Assembly: GCF_003382685.1 (NCBI RefSeq)
Contig: NZ_KZ859509.1
Coordinates: 1-64,000 of the forward strand
Length of the DNA: 64,000 bases
Direction of reading: 5' to 3'
Source of the DNA: Halorussus litoreus
GTDB lineage: Archaea; Halobacteriota; Halobacteria; Halobacteriales; Haladaptataceae
The notes beneath the pieces are model-generated. The model was not told the DNA's origin. It was given only the letters and a program-made list of their open reading frames with translations, and ran no database searches. Of the stretch, positions 15,714-25,593 are shown one piece after another. The number at the start of each line of letters is the position of its first letter. Positions within the stretch are counted from its first letter, which is position 1. The translations under genes and the position numbers were made by a program.

Positions 15714-16640
15714 ATGTCGATGCGCGTGACCTTTCTCGGAACCGGTGGCTCAGTGCCGACGACGGAACGCAACCCGAGTTCGGTGCTGGTCAACCGGGAC
15801 GGGGACCGGCTGCTGTTCGACGTCGGGGAGGGGACCCAGCGCCAGATGATGCGCTTCGGTACCGGGTTCACCATCTCGGACGTGTTCGTCAGTCACCTCC
15901 ACGGCGACCACGTGCTCGGCCTGCCGGGGCTGCTCCAGACGATGGACTTCAACGACCGCGAGGCCGCCCTCTCGCTCTACGTGCCCGCCGGAGCCGAGTC
16001 GGACATCGAAGAACTGGTCCACGCCGCCGACACCCATCCGTCCTTCCCGGTTCACGTCTACGGAGTCTGTCCGGGAGAGGCCGCGATCGTGCGCGACGAG
16101 TACGAGGTCCGCGCGGTTCGGACCGACCACGACGCGAACGCGGTCGGGTACGCGCTGGTCGAGGACGACCGCAAGGGCCGGTTCGACCGCGAGCGCGCCG
16201 AGGAGCTCGGGGTCCCCGTGGGGCCGAAGTTCTCGCGCCTCCACGAGGGCAAGCCGGTGGAGCTGGACGACGGAACGGTCGTTCGCCCCGAGCAGGTCGT
16301 CGGCGACGCCCGACCGGGCCGGACGCTGGTGTACACCGGCGACACGCGCCCGACAGAGACCGTCGAGGCCGCAGCCGAGGACGCCGACCTCCTGATCCAC
16401 GACGCGACGTTCGCCGACGACTGGACCGACCGGGCGACCGAAACCGCTCACTCGACGGCTCGACAGGCCGGGGAGCTCGCGGCCCGGGCGGACGCCGAAC
16501 GGCTCGCGCTCACCCACATCTCCTCGCGGTACGGCGGGGACGTGTCCGACCACCTCGCGGAGGCCCGAGAGGCGTTCGACGGCGAGGTGTTCGTCCCCGA
16601 CGACGGCGAGACTGTCGACGTGCCGTATCCCGAAGCGTAA
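15714..16640 (+). CDS. rnz: Ribonuclease Z (tRNA 3' processing)
   Basis: 308-residue metallo-beta-lactamase-fold endonuclease that removes 3' trailers from tRNA precursors. The zinc motif H-x-H-x-D-H is at residues 61-66 (VSHLHGDHVLGLPG). Further ligands are in GDTRPTE and the C-terminal LTHISSRY. N-terminal FLGTGGSVPTTERNPSS is diagnostic of RNase Z. The ATG at 15714 is preceded by GAGGAGG, a good ribosome-binding site; an ATG six bases later is an alternative. Length equals that of other archaeal short-form enzymes. Confidence 0.96.
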   Translation: MSMRVTFLGTGGSVPTTERNPSSVLVNRDGDRLLFDVGEGTQRQMMRFGTGFTISDVFVSHLHGDHVLGLPGLLQTMDFNDREAALSLYVPAGAESDIEELVHAADTHPSFPVHVYGVCPGEAAIVRDEYEVRAVRTDHDANAVGYALVEDDRKGRFDRERAEELGVPVGPKFSRLHEGKPVELDDGTVVRPEQVVGDARPGRTLVYTGDTRPTETVEAAAEDADLLIHDATFADDWTDRATETAHSTARQAGELAARADAERLALTHISSRYGGDVSDHLAEAREAFDGEVFVPDDGETVDVPYPEA

Positions 16641-16943
16641 GGTGGCGTCTCGGCACGTTCGTTCTCCACCGACGGCGTCTCTGCCATCTTTGTTCCCCCA
16701 CCGGTTACTGCCAATTATTACCGTGAGAAGGGCGAGAGCGGGAACGGGAACAACGGGAATGGCAACGGCCCCGACAGCCTCGCGCCCATCACGCAGGTGT
16801 CTGCTACTCCCGCCGCGGCCTGACGCCGAAACCGATTCTCGGCAGCTAACTCGCGTTCTTTTTTCGTGGTGGACGACGCGAGTTCGCTACCGCAATCGGT
16901 GCTCGACAATCCACGTCACGAGTTGATTTTTATTATTCTGACT

Positions 16944-17021
16944 GGCGCGCGAGCAGCGCGCGCGAGGTCGCGCCCGCACGCCCCGGAGTAGAAATATCAC
17001 CCCAGCGCACGCTGAGGCGGA
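16944..17021. repeat. Internally deleted inverted-repeat element, copy D
   Basis: GCGCGCGAGCAGCGCGCG joined almost directly to a right-end-like CGCGCCCGCACGCCCCGG, then GAGTAGAAATATC and CCCAGCGCACGCTGAGGCGG. It matches the ends of the full element at 6819 and is very like copy E at 43535. It sits in the 500-bp gap between rnz and the DUF460 gene; the rest of that gap holds no convincing gene. Confidence 0.65.
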
Positions 17022-17110
17022 AAGTAATCGAAAACGAACCGACGAATGCGACCATTCCAGAGAAACAGAGAACACGAAAACCCAGACCCCGACCCCGATT
17101 TCCACGCCGG

Positions 17111-17119
17111 ATTTATATC
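17111..17119 (+). promoter_or_regulatory. TATA box of the DUF460 gene
   Basis: ATTTATATC lies about 26-30 bp before the GTG at 17142. In haloarchaea transcription starts at about that distance, so the mRNA would begin at or one or two bases before the GTG: a leaderless message. This decides the start codon. Confidence 0.6.
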
Positions 17120-17141
17120 TACCCGAGCCATATTCCAGTCC

Positions 17142-19151
17142 GTGAACGCCCGTACGAGTGCGCTCGACACGCTCGTCTTCGGCGTGGACGTGCAGAGCGG
17201 TGACGTCCGCGGCGACGCACCTTCCTACGCGGTCGTCGCCTTCGACGGCGAGAACTTCGACCGCGACGTGGTCTCCCATCGAAAGCTCCGCCGGCTCGTC
17301 GACCGCGAGGAGCCCGCGCTGCTGGCGACCGACAACGCGTACGAACTCGCAGCCGACAAGGACGCGCTGGTCGGCTTCCTGCGCGAATTGCCCGACGAGA
17401 CGCGACTCGTGCAGGTCACCGGGGCCGAGCGCCCCGAACCCCTCTCGCGGGTCGCCTCGCGCCACGGCGTCCCGTACGGCAAGAAGCCGATGAAGGAGGC
17501 CGAGGCCGCCGCTCGGCTCGCGGCCGGCAACGTCGGCTACGAGGTCTCCGCTTTCACCAACACCACGGAGGTCAAGGTCTCGCGCGGTCGCTCGACCGGC
17601 AAGGGCGGCTGGAGCGAGGACCGATTCACCCGTCGGATCCACGGCGCGGTGCGCAAGCGCTCCCGCGAGGTCGAAAGCGAACTCGACGGCGCGAACCTCG
17701 ACTACGAGAAGGACGCGACCGAGAAGTACGGCGGGCTCTCGAACGCCGTCTTCGAGGTCGAGGCTCGCCCGGAGGACATCCCCGTCTCGAACGAGCGCTC
17801 GGGCGACGTGCGGATCGAGGTCGAGCGCGAGCGCCGGGACGGCATCGAGTTCGAACCGCTCGCGAAGCGCAGGGACCACGTCCTCGTCGGCATCGACCCC
17901 GGGACGACCACCGCCGTCGCGGTGACCGACCTCGACGGGACCGTGCTGGACGTGCTCTCGACCCGGACAGCCGACACCGCCGAGGTCATCGAGTGGATCA
18001 TCGAGCGCGGGCGGCCGATCCTGGTGGCCGCCGACGTGGAGCCGATGCCCGAGACCGTCGAGAAGATCCGCCGGAGCTTCGATGCCGCAGGGTGGATCCC
18101 CGACAGCGACCTCCCCATCGACGAGAAACAGCACCGGACCCGCGAGCACGACTACGACAACGATCACGAGCGCGACGCGATGGCGGCCGCACTCCACGCG
18201 TTCGACGACCACGAGGACCAGTTCGACCGCATCGCCGAGAAGGTGCCACCGAGCGCCGACCTCGGGGCGGTCACCGCGCGCGTGGTCGCGGGGGAGGACA
18301 GCGTCGAGACCGCGCTGGCGGCCCTCTCCGACGACGAGGACGAGGACGACGAGGAGACCGAACACGCGCCCCGTGAACTCACCGCCGAGGAGAAGCGCAT
18401 CAAACAACTCGAATCGCAGGTCGAGCGCCTCGAAGCCCACGTCGAGGAGCTCAACGACACCATCGAGAGCAAGGAGGGCCGCATCGGCCAGCTGAAGGGC
18501 GACCTCGAAGCCGCCCGGAGCGAGGAGCGCAAGGAGGTCCGCGAGCGCCGGGAGGTCAGCCGACTGGAGCGCGAGAACGACAGATTAGAGCGCCAACTCG
18601 ACCAGCGCGACGAGCGAATCGAGGAGCTGGAGGGCAAGCTCGCCCGGCTCAAGGAACTCTGGAAGCTCGACCACTCGAACTTCAGTGACGTCGCCGAGAA
18701 GAAGGCCGGGCTCGTCCCGGTCAAGCCCGTCGAGAAGTTCACCAAGGGAGCCATCGAGTCGGCCCACGACCGGTTCGGCCTCGCCACCGACGACGTGGTC
18801 TACCTCCGGGACGCCTCGGGCGCGGGACGCTCAACCGCCGACCGGCTCGCCGCGGTGGACCCGAAGGTCGTGCTCGTCGGCAAGGGCGGGCTCTCGGACG
18901 TGGCCGACCGCGTGCTGTTCGAAGAGGAGATTCCGGTCGGTCCCGCCGACGACGTGACGATCCAGGAGGTCGACGAGCTGGCGGTCACGCGCGAGCGCGA
19001 GGTCGAAGCCGTGATCGAGGACTGGGAGGCTCGGGCGGAACAGCGCCGGAAGGAACAGAAGGCCGAGGAGCTCGACCGGCTCATCAGCGAGCACCGCGCC
19101 GACCGGACGTACGACTCGGGGTCGTCGGAAGCGAGCGGACAGAGCCCGTGA
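17142..19151 (+). CDS. DUF460 family protein: RNase H-like domain plus coiled coil
   Basis: 669 residues from GTG 17142, chosen from the TATA spacing. The core LVGIDPGTTTAVAVTDLDGTVLDVLSTR near residue 250, together with the acidic position in LVAADVEPMPETVEKIRRSF and HDYDNDHERDAMAAALHAF, is the RuvC/RNase H-like fold of the archaeal DUF460 family. A long, heavily charged coiled coil follows (about 410-520), then a C-terminal domain with a KGGLSDVADRVLFEEEIPV segment. A nuclease role, perhaps in RNA metabolism or recombination, is suggested by fold only. The family is conserved in archaea and poorly characterised. It is monocistronic here. Confidence 0.85.
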   Translation: MNARTSALDTLVFGVDVQSGDVRGDAPSYAVVAFDGENFDRDVVSHRKLRRLVDREEPALLATDNAYELAADKDALVGFLRELPDETRLVQVTGAERPEPLSRVASRHGVPYGKKPMKEAEAAARLAAGNVGYEVSAFTNTTEVKVSRGRSTGKGGWSEDRFTRRIHGAVRKRSREVESELDGANLDYEKDATEKYGGLSNAVFEVEARPEDIPVSNERSGDVRIEVERERRDGIEFEPLAKRRDHVLVGIDPGTTTAVAVTDLDGTVLDVLSTRTADTAEVIEWIIERGRPILVAADVEPMPETVEKIRRSFDAAGWIPDSDLPIDEKQHRTREHDYDNDHERDAMAAALHAFDDHEDQFDRIAEKVPPSADLGAVTARVVAGEDSVETALAALSDDEDEDDEETEHAPRELTAEEKRIKQLESQVERLEAHVEELNDTIESKEGRIGQLKGDLEAARSEERKEVRERREVSRLERENDRLERQLDQRDERIEELEGKLARLKELWKLDHSNFSDVAEKKAGLVPVKPVEKFTKGAIESAHDRFGLATDDVVYLRDASGAGRSTADRLAAVDPKVVLVGKGGLSDVADRVLFEEEIPVGPADDVTIQEVDELAVTREREVEAVIEDWEARAEQRRKEQKAEELDRLISEHRADRTYDSGSSEASGQSP

Positions 19152-19359
19152 AGACGTGAGATTTCGTGAAGGCGCGAATTCGGTACGTTCGAGCGGCGTA
19201 CTCGACTATTCGTAATCGGGTGCAGAAAGCCGGGGGCAGCCATCTGACTCACAGGCATTTTGAGAACGAAGGTGTTGTCACATATATCCTAATGAAAACA
19301 AGAGAAAGTAAGGCTTATCTAGAACCTTAATTATCGATTTGAGTGTGAGGGCCGATCAT

Positions 19360-19536
19360 ATGACGAATCCCCGCGGTCAGATGGAACGCGCCGTGAGGTG
19401 GTCGCGCTCACGGAACCGACCGCTACTCAACTCACTCCGTAGCCTTTCGGTCTCGGGCCGAGAATGCTCGGAAGTGGGTCGGTTCTATCGAGACGTTCGT
19501 TCCTCACGCCGCGTGGAGGTCGCACGATGTCGATGA
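19360..19536 (+). CDS. Possible upstream ORF overlapping the nhaC start
   Basis: ATG at 19360 opens a 58-codon frame ([12 protein letters not shown] and onward, Arg/Ser-rich) that ends at TGA 19534-19536, ten bases inside the antiporter gene. A TTAATTA box at 19327-19333 lies about 30 bp upstream of this ATG, the spacing of a near-leaderless transcript. The peptide has no recognisable features and may be just leader sequence. If translated it would couple to antiporter translation. The rest of the 375-bp gap shows an AT-rich promoter zone near 19260-19340 only. Confidence 0.25.
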   Translation: MTNPRGQMERAVRWSRSRNRPLLNSLRSLSVSGRECSEVGRFYRDVRSSRRVEVARCR

Positions 19537-20999
19537 GCTTCGAACCGCGGCTATACGACGAAATCGACCCCGAGAAACAGCCGTCGTTGGTCGAGGCGTT
19601 ACTTCCAGTCGTCGGAATGATACTCTTCCTCTCGGTCGGTATCGTGATACTCGACCTCGACCCACAGATGCCGCTGTTCTGGGGCATCGTCTTCTCGGGG
19701 TTGATGGGACGATACTACTTCGGCTATACGTGGGACGAACTCTACGAGGGAATCAGTCGGAGCATCCTCATGGGTCTACAGGCGGTTTTCATCCTGTTCG
19801 TGATCTACATGTTGATCGCTTCGTGGGTTAGTGCCGGAACCATTCCCACCATCATGTACTACGGACTGGAGTTTCTCACCCCGACGATATTCCTCCCGTT
19901 TGCGGCCGTCCTCGGGGCCGTCGTCGCGTTCGCGGTCGGGTCGTCTTGGACGACTGCAGGGACGCTGGGCGTCGCCATGGTCGGTATCGGTTCCGGCCTC
20001 GGTATCCCCGACCCGATGACAGTCGGTGCGGTGCTGTCCGGTGCCTACACCGGCGACAAGAACTCACCGCTGTCAGACACGACGAACTTGGCCGCCGCCG
20101 TCACCAACACCAAACTTATCGACCACGTCAAGGCGATGCGAACTGGAACGTTCATCTCGTTCGGTATCTCGGTCATCTTCTTCGTCTTCCTTGGACTCGA
20201 AGCCGGTGGGACGATACCGGCGGAGCGAATCGCCGAGATTCAGAGCGGAATCACGAGCGTCTACAACGTCACGCCGCTCACGCTGGTTCCGCTCGTCGCC
20301 ACGTTCGCGCTGGCACTCTACAGGTACCCCGCACTCCCGTCTCTCGGCGCGGGAATTTTCGCGGCCGTCGGAGTCAGTACGGTCATCCAGGGAACCGGGT
20401 TCGCTACCGCGTGGGAACACGTACACTACGGAACGAGTCCAGAGACGGGCGTCGAGCTCACGAACAAACTGCTCGCAAGCGGCGGTCTTTCGGAGTCCAT
20501 CTCGACGATATCGATAGTCGTTGCCGCCCTCACGCTCGGCGGAATACTCGAATCCACCGGGATACTCGCGGCCATCGCACACTACATCGGCGAGGCAGTC
20601 AGTAGCGTGGCGGGACTCACGGCCGGTACCGCGGTCAGTACGTTCACGATGAACGTCCTCGCCGCCGAACAGTACATGGCCATCGTCGTGCCGGGCATGA
20701 CGCTCCGGAATCTCTACGACGAGTACGACTTGGAGAGCCGGAACCTCTCGCGGGCCGTCGAAGCCTCCGGAACCACGACATCGGCGCTGGTGCCGTGGAA
20801 CTCCGGCGGCGTCTATATGGCGACCGCGTTCGGGGTGCCGGTACTGTCCTACGCACCGTACTACTTCTTCGGGTTTCTCTCGCCGCTCATCCTCATATTC
20901 ATGGGCGTGACCGGGTGGAACATGTACTACCAGGACGAGGGCGACTCCGAGGGCGAATCGGAAGCCGAGACGGCCGCCTCGGCTTCGACCACCGATTGA
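19527..20999 (+). CDS. nhaC: NhaC-family Na+/H+ antiporter
   Basis: 490-residue polytopic membrane protein with about 11-12 helices. Family signatures include [34 protein letters not shown] and [21 protein letters not shown], the conserved ion-translocation region of NhaC proteins (GD-x-x-SPLSDT). It exchanges Na+ (or a metabolite pair in some relatives) for protons, which suits a high-salt organism. The ATG at 19527 has GGAGG eight bases upstream. The C-terminus is a short acidic cytoplasmic tail. Substrate preference, Na+/H+ against malate/lactate, cannot be decided from sequence. Confidence 0.9.
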   Translation: MSMSFEPRLYDEIDPEKQPSLVEALLPVVGMILFLSVGIVILDLDPQMPLFWGIVFSGLMGRYYFGYTWDELYEGISRSILMGLQAVFILFVIYMLIASWVSAGTIPTIMYYGLEFLTPTIFLPFAAVLGAVVAFAVGSSWTTAGTLGVAMVGIGSGLGIPDPMTVGAVLSGAYTGDKNSPLSDTTNLAAAVTNTKLIDHVKAMRTGTFISFGISVIFFVFLGLEAGGTIPAERIAEIQSGITSVYNVTPLTLVPLVATFALALYRYPALPSLGAGIFAAVGVSTVIQGTGFATAWEHVHYGTSPETGVELTNKLLASGGLSESISTISIVVAALTLGGILESTGILAAIAHYIGEAVSSVAGLTAGTAVSTFTMNVLAAEQYMAIVVPGMTLRNLYDEYDLESRNLSRAVEASGTTTSALVPWNSGGVYMATAFGVPVLSYAPYYFFGFLSPLILIFMGVTGWNMYYQDEGDSEGESEAETAASASTTD

Positions 21000-21191
21000 C
21001 TACTCGTCGTCGTTTTTTCGGTTGTTCACCGACACGCGATTACCGCATCGCTAGCGAACTGAGTGGCTCCGCCTCGCCTAAATTCTCCGAATCCGTTCCC
21101 GGATAACTAGTGTGTGAGACGCCGACGCGCACGTCCGAACCACTGACACGGTCCCGGAACGCTAAAGCCGCGCGCGGGACACGTCCCGCAC

Positions 21192-22187
21192 ATGGATGCC
21201 TACGAGTTGATCACGCGGAACGCGGAGGAAGTCGTCACCGACGAGGAGGTGCAAGCCCTCGCCGAAGACCCCGAGGGCAAGCGCGTCTACGTCGGCTACG
21301 AGCCCTCGGGCGTGCTCCACATCGGCCACATGCTCACGGCGAACAAGCTCATCGACCTCCAGGACGCGGGCATGGAGGTCGTCGTCCTGCTCGCGGACGT
21401 GCACGCCTACCTCAACGACAAGGGCACCTTCGAGGAGATCGAGGAGACCGCCGAGAAGATGCGCACGCAGTTCCTCGCGTACGGGCTCGACGAGGACCAG
21501 ACCGAGTTCGTCTACGGCTCGGAGTACCAGCTCGACGACGACTACGCGCTCGACCTCCACAAGCTGGAGTTGGACACCACGCTCAACCGCGCCCAGCGCG
21601 CGATGGCCGAGATTCAGGGCGGCGAGACGGCGAAGGTCAGCCACGTTGTCTATCCACTGATGCAGGCGCTCGACATCGAGTATCTCGACCTCGATCTGGC
21701 GGTCGGCGGGCTGGACCAGCGGAAGGTCCACATGCTGATGCGCGAGGAACTGCCCGAGATCGGCTACGACGCCCGCCCGGTGCTCCACACGCCTATCCTC
21801 GCCGACCTCGGCACGGGCGAGGGCAAGATGTCCAGCAGTACGGGCGTCACCATCTCCATGGAGGACTCGACCGAGGACATCGAGGAGAAGGTCAACTCGG
21901 CGTTCTGCCCGCCGACCCGCGACCCCGAACCCGACGAGGAGGGCAACGAGCGCGAGAACCCCGTGCTGGAGATCTTCCAGTACCACGTCTTTCCGCGATT
22001 CGAGACGGTCGTGGTCGAGCGCCCCGACGAGTACGGCGGGAATCTGGAGTACGACGACTACGAATCGCTCGCGACCGACCTCGAGAGCGGGGAACTCCAC
22101 CCCGCAGACGCCAAGGGGGCGCTGGCGTCGTCCCTCGACGAACTCGTCGCACCGGGCCGGGAGAAACTGCGGGAGCTGGAAGAGTAG
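21192..22187 (+). CDS. tyrS: Tyrosyl-tRNA synthetase
   Basis: 331-residue class I aminoacyl-tRNA synthetase charging tRNA-Tyr. HIGH is at residues 43-46 ([11 protein letters not shown]) and KMSSS at 212-216. YEPSG near 36 and the active-site region [38 protein letters not shown] are as in archaeal TyrRS, the compact form without the bacterial S4-like tail. The start is fixed by [16 protein letters not shown]. The neighbouring small membrane protein converges 11 bp after the stop. Confidence 0.97.
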   Translation: MDAYELITRNAEEVVTDEEVQALAEDPEGKRVYVGYEPSGVLHIGHMLTANKLIDLQDAGMEVVVLLADVHAYLNDKGTFEEIEETAEKMRTQFLAYGLDEDQTEFVYGSEYQLDDDYALDLHKLELDTTLNRAQRAMAEIQGGETAKVSHVVYPLMQALDIEYLDLDLAVGGLDQRKVHMLMREELPEIGYDARPVLHTPILADLGTGEGKMSSSTGVTISMEDSTEDIEEKVNSAFCPPTRDPEPDEEGNERENPVLEIFQYHVFPRFETVVVERPDEYGGNLEYDDYESLATDLESGELHPADAKGALASSLDELVAPGREKLRELEE

Positions 22188-22198
22188 CGATTCCGCTG

Positions 22199-22408
22199 TT
22201 ATTCGAAGCCGCCGCCACCGCCCATCATCCCGCCCATGCCGAAGCTCGACAGGAGGCCCGAGACGAGTCCCCACGCCGTCAGCACGAACCCGGCCACGAC
22301 GAGTCCGATGCCGGCCGCGACGATGGGGTCTCTCCACGCGACGACGCCGATGCCCGCGAGCAGGACGAGCACCCCTGCGATGCCCTTCGCTCCGAGTTTG
22401 CCGATCAT
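22199..22408 (-). CDS. Small membrane protein with Gly/Met-rich tail
   Basis: 69 residues from ATG 22408. Two transmembrane segments: [20 protein letters not shown] and [27 protein letters not shown], ending in [13 protein letters not shown]. It looks like a membrane hairpin with a flexible glycine tail. Small proteins of this layout recur in haloarchaea without known function. It converges on tyrS. Confidence 0.65.
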   Translation of the reverse strand: MIGKLGAKGIAGVLVLLAGIGVVAWRDPIVAAGIGLVVAGFVLTAWGLVSGLLSSFGMGGMMGGGGGFE

Positions 22409-22579
22409 ACGACGGGTTGGGTTCGGACGGGACTTAAACACCCGCACTCCGAGTCGGCTAATCTGGGCGATGTGGAAACGAAGCGCAGAGAGGGCTGCTC
22501 CGGGTCGGAATCCGGGAAGGAGGACGTGGAAAGCGCGGACGACGGCACGTTTAAAGTCCCGGGTGACCAACCGGAAACT

Positions 22580-22870
22580 ATGAGTGACAACGACGGCGGA
22601 CGGCGGAAGAACCTCCGCATGCCCGACGACGACGAGGTGTTCGCCACCGTCACTGATATGCTCGGCGCGAATCGCGTGAAAGTACGCTGTGCGGACGGCA
22701 CGGAGCGCACCGCACGCATCCCCGGCAAGATGCAAAAGCGCATCTGGATCCGCGAGGACGACGTCGTCCTCGTCGAGCCGTGGGACTGGCAGGACGAGAA
22801 GGGCGACATCAAGTGGCGCTACGACAAGCAGGAGGCCGACCAGTTGCGCGAGGAAGGGCATATTCAATAA
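22580..22870 (+). CDS. eif1A: Translation initiation factor aIF1A
   Basis: 96-residue S1/OB-fold initiation factor equivalent to eukaryotic eIF1A, which helps scanning or start-site selection on the small ribosomal subunit. The motif [22 protein letters not shown], then [28 protein letters not shown], is diagnostic. Start ATG 22580. An ACGTTTAAAGT stretch at about 22547-22557 is a plausible TATA box about 25-30 bp upstream, suggesting a leaderless or near-leaderless transcript. Rio1 and a KH protein follow, a grouping of ribosome-related genes seen in many archaea. Confidence 0.96.
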   Translation: MSDNDGGRRKNLRMPDDDEVFATVTDMLGANRVKVRCADGTERTARIPGKMQKRIWIREDDVVLVEPWDWQDEKGDIKWRYDKQEADQLREEGHIQ

Positions 22871-22891
22871 AGACGACCTTTTACTGCGCTC

Positions 22892-22973
22892 GGGAGCGTC
22901 TGAGCCACCGGCTCAGACGCTCCCCTCGCTGGTAAAAGCTCGACCAAAAACACCGTCAGAGCGAAGCTCTGAC
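22892..22973. terminator. Two perfect hairpins after aIF1A
   Basis: A 15-bp stem GGGAGCGTCTGAGCC/GGCTCAGACGCTCCC with loop ACC spans 22892-22924, 22 bp after the stop codon of aIF1A. A second stem GTCAGAGC/GCTCTGAC with loop GAA spans 22955-22973. No T-run follows either hairpin directly. They are probable 3'-end structures, either terminators or RNA stabilisers. Confidence 0.5.
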
Positions 22974-23167
22974 GAGCCCTCGTTCGCGTCGCTCACGAGG
23001 ACACGGCGCTCCTCCCACCACTCGCTTCGCTCGCTCTGGGCGTCCCTTGGTCCGCTCGCTCACGTTCGTTCGCTCGCGGTACAACCGCTGGGACGAAACG
23101 TGGAAGGTCTCACCGAGCGCGTCAGAAAAAACGAGTCACCACCGGGTTCTTCCCGGCATTTGTTCCA

Positions 23168-23261
23168 CTGGCGCGAATTCGTCGGTTGCTCCGCCGGCGC
23201 GAACTCATCGGCTGTTGCGTTCGCGGTCGGAGTCGCGCTCGTGAGCGCGACTCCGACCGCG
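23168..23261. repeat. 26-bp direct repeat followed by a perfect 19-bp hairpin
   Basis: Two 26-bp units (23168-23193 and 23194-23219), both of the form C(T/C)GGCGCGAA followed by similar sequence, stand directly before a perfect inverted repeat CGCGGTCGGAGTCGCGCTC/GAGCGCGACTCCGACCGCG (23222-23240 and 23243-23261) with a 2-nt loop. The structure lies 100 bp upstream of rio1. The 490-bp gap between aIF1A and rio1 holds these repeats and no gene. Confidence 0.65.
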
Positions 23262-23361
23262 GGCGCGAGTGTGCCACCGGCCGCAGGTGCAAGTGCGACA
23301 CGCGGGCGCGAGTGAACCCGAAGCCCACCCTTTTATCGCTGGCCGCGTTAGGGCCGGCTAG

Positions 23362-24258
23362 ATGACCGAGGAGTACGACCTGCTCGAACCCGACAACGTG
23401 GAGGGCGTCGGCGACGAGTGGGAGGAGATCGACGTCTCCGATACGGCGGCCGACCAGGTCCAGCGCCAACGCGACCGGGAGTTCAACGAGTTCCGCGAGC
23501 GGCTCAAGAACACCGAGCAGTTCAAGGTCGAGCAGTCGGTGTTCGACGACGCCACGCTGGCGGCGCTGTACAAGCTGGTCCAAGACGGCTACGTGGAGGC
23601 GTTCGGCGGCCCCATCTCCTCGGGCAAGGAAGCGAACGTGTATCTAGCGCTGGGGGGCGAGGCGTCCCGCGGCGACGGGTCGAGTGGCGATCAGAGCCAC
23701 GACGAGGTCGCGGTGAAGGTGTACCGAATCAACGCCTCGGACTTCCGTGACATGCGCGAGTACCTCGTCGGTGACCCCCGATTCGAGGAGCTGTCCGGCG
23801 ACAAGAAGCGCGTCGTCCTCGCGTGGACGCGAAAGGAGTTCGCCAACCTCAAGCGCGCCCAGAAGGCCGGGGTCCGGGTCCCCGACCCCATCGCGGTCGA
23901 GCGCAACGTGCTCGTCATGGAGTTTCTCGGCACCGACGGCGACCGCGCGCCCACGCTCGACGACGCTCACCTCGAAAATCCCGAGACGGCGTTCGAGGTG
24001 GTTCGGGAGTACATGCGCCGGCTCTACGACGTCGGGCTGGTCCACGGCGACCTGAGCGAGTACAACATCGTGGTCCACGACGGCGAGCTCTGCATCATCG
24101 ACCTCGGACAGGCCGTGACCGTCCACCACCCCAACAGCGGCGAGTTCCTCACGCGGGACTGCGCCAACGTGGCCGCCTTTTTCAACCGGCAAGGGATGGA
24201 CGTGCGCGGCGACGAACTGGAGGAGTGGATTCGCGAGCACGCCGACCCGGACAAGTAA
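23362..24258 (+). CDS. rio1: Atypical protein kinase Rio1
   Basis: 298-residue RIO-type Ser kinase/ATPase needed for maturation of the small ribosomal subunit. The ATP loop GPISSGKEANVYLAL, the lysine in EVAVKVYRI, the catalytic loop VHGDLSEYNIVV (D230) and the metal-binding DLG at D247 (IIDLGQAV) are all present. KVYRINASDFRDMREYLVGDPRF is the Rio1-specific flexible loop. An acidic Gly/Ser insertion (about residues 98-114) in the N-lobe is a halophile elaboration. It lies between aIF1A and the KH protein, consistent with a role in subunit assembly. Confidence 0.95.
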   Translation: MTEEYDLLEPDNVEGVGDEWEEIDVSDTAADQVQRQRDREFNEFRERLKNTEQFKVEQSVFDDATLAALYKLVQDGYVEAFGGPISSGKEANVYLALGGEASRGDGSSGDQSHDEVAVKVYRINASDFRDMREYLVGDPRFEELSGDKKRVVLAWTRKEFANLKRAQKAGVRVPDPIAVERNVLVMEFLGTDGDRAPTLDDAHLENPETAFEVVREYMRRLYDVGLVHGDLSEYNIVVHDGELCIIDLGQAVTVHHPNSGEFLTRDCANVAAFFNRQGMDVRGDELEEWIREHADPDK

Positions 24259-24326
24259 GGTGTGAGTTTCGGCCCCGTTCGTCCCCGGACGAAGAGTTAA
24301 AACACTCGGAGCGAGTAGATTCGGCC

Positions 24327-24875
24327 ATGCAACACGTGAAGATTCCGCAGGACCGGATCGGCGTTCTCATCGGTGAAGGTGGTGAGACGATGCGCGAGAT
24401 CGAGAGTCGCGCGGAGGTCCGACTCGACATCGACTCCGAGAACGGGAAGGTCGAGGTCGAGCAGACCGGCGACCCCGTTCGCGGTCTGAAGGGCCCCGAG
24501 ATCGTGAAGGCCATCGGTCGCGGCTTCGCCCCCGACGAGGCCCTCAGCCTGCTCGACGACGACATGATGATGTTCGACCTCATCGACGTCGACGCCGCCG
24601 CCCGGAACAAGAACGACCTCGAACGGCAGAAGGGCCGGCTCATCGGCGAGAACGGCCGGACGCGCGAGTTGATGGAGGAGCTCACCGGCGCGAGCGTGGT
24701 CATCTACGGCACCACGATGGGCGTCATCGGCACCCCCAAGCAGGTCGACGTGGTCCGGAGCGCCGCCGAGATGATCCTCGACGGCGCGCCCCACGGCTCG
24801 GTGTACTCGTTCCTCGAACGCAAGCGCAACGAGATGAAGCGCGAGGGGATGGAGTTCCACCAGTTCCCCGGGTAG
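24327..24875 (+). CDS. KH-domain RNA-binding protein (Dim2/Pno1-like)
   Basis: 182 residues with two KH domains: the GxxG loops are IGEGGETM near residue 14 and IGENGRTR near 99. The arrangement, with FAPDEALSLLDDDMMMFDLIDV between the two, is that of archaeal homologues of Pno1/Dim2, which bind the 3' end of 16S rRNA during small-subunit maturation and cooperate with Rio1. It follows rio1 with a 68-bp gap, so co-expression is likely. Start ATG 24327 gives MQHVKIPQDRIGVLIG, the normal N-terminus. Confidence 0.93.
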   Translation: MQHVKIPQDRIGVLIGEGGETMREIESRAEVRLDIDSENGKVEVEQTGDPVRGLKGPEIVKAIGRGFAPDEALSLLDDDMMMFDLIDVDAAARNKNDLERQKGRLIGENGRTRELMEELTGASVVIYGTTMGVIGTPKQVDVVRSAAEMILDGAPHGSVYSFLERKRNEMKREGMEFHQFPG

Positions 24876-25013
24876 ACGGTTCGTTTCCGCGTTCGGTTCG
24901 GACTGTCGAACTGTTTTCTCGGCAGGCGGCCCGACTTTCCACAGAAATCTCCCTTCAACCTCGTCAGGCGCAGCGAATCCGTTTGACTTCGACAGGCAAC
25001 TGTTCGCGTCCCG

Positions 25014-25259
25014 TTAGTCGGTCTCCCGCCCTTGTTTCCTCGCTAAACTGGCGAACGCGACGAAAAAGAGGATGATCGAGGTGTAGAACGTCGATTCCAT
25101 CACCGATTGGAGAATCGGAGAGGTCGAAACGCCAAATACCGTTCGCGGTACCAGCGATCCCAACAGGACAACTAAAACGCAGACACCAATCGAGATGCTT
25201 CCAACGTTCAACCACGTCCGCCAATGAGACACGTTCTCGGGTATCCAACTCGTCGTCAT
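25014..25259 (-). CDS. Small two-helix membrane protein, unknown
   Basis: 81 residues from ATG 25259 (MTTSWIPENVSHW). Two hydrophobic helices: VGSISIGVCVLVVLLGSLV and STFYTSIILFFVAFASLA, then a basic end KQGRETD. The base composition is less GC-rich than the neighbours. No family recognised. An upstream in-frame ATG at 25331 would add 24 residues but runs into the next promoter region. Confidence 0.5.
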   Translation of the reverse strand: MTTSWIPENVSHWRTWLNVGSISIGVCVLVVLLGSLVPRTVFGVSTSPILQSVMESTFYTSIILFFVAFASLARKQGRETD

Positions 25260-25558
25260 TAGAGGGGGCCGTCGGCTAATTGACAGCAATAGTGCTTCAT
25301 TCTTTGGGTGGAGCCGCCGGATACATATCACACCGCTCGGGGACCGTCTTCAGAAACAGGAGTCGTCCGAAACGCGCCGGTCCTTTGATCTTTGGTTCAC
25401 TGCTGGTTCGCTTGAAGCCGGCTCCAGAAGCCCGTAAATTCGCTCGATGGCCCCCGTGCGCCAGCTTCCGAATCCCCTTATAAAACCCGCCGTGACAATT
25501 GTTTACATGGTGCCTTTCCGGCCCCCTGTCGGCGGTTCGTCCGGGCTCGACAGCAACC

Positions 25559-25566
25559 TTTATATA
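25559..25566 (+). promoter_or_regulatory. TATA box of the thermosome gene
   Basis: TTTATATA preceded by AACC (BRE-like) lies 28-35 bp upstream of the ATG at 25594, so transcription should start a few bases before the start codon. The 334-bp gap upstream of the gene contains this promoter and no other gene. Confidence 0.65.
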
Positions 25567-25593
25567 GAATGCCAATCAATCTATCAGGTACCT

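Noticed and set aside
16642-16926. 94-codon frame after rnz
   Set aside because: Arg/Pro/Thr-rich with no hydrophobic core or motif, no ribosome-binding site or TATA box at the right place.
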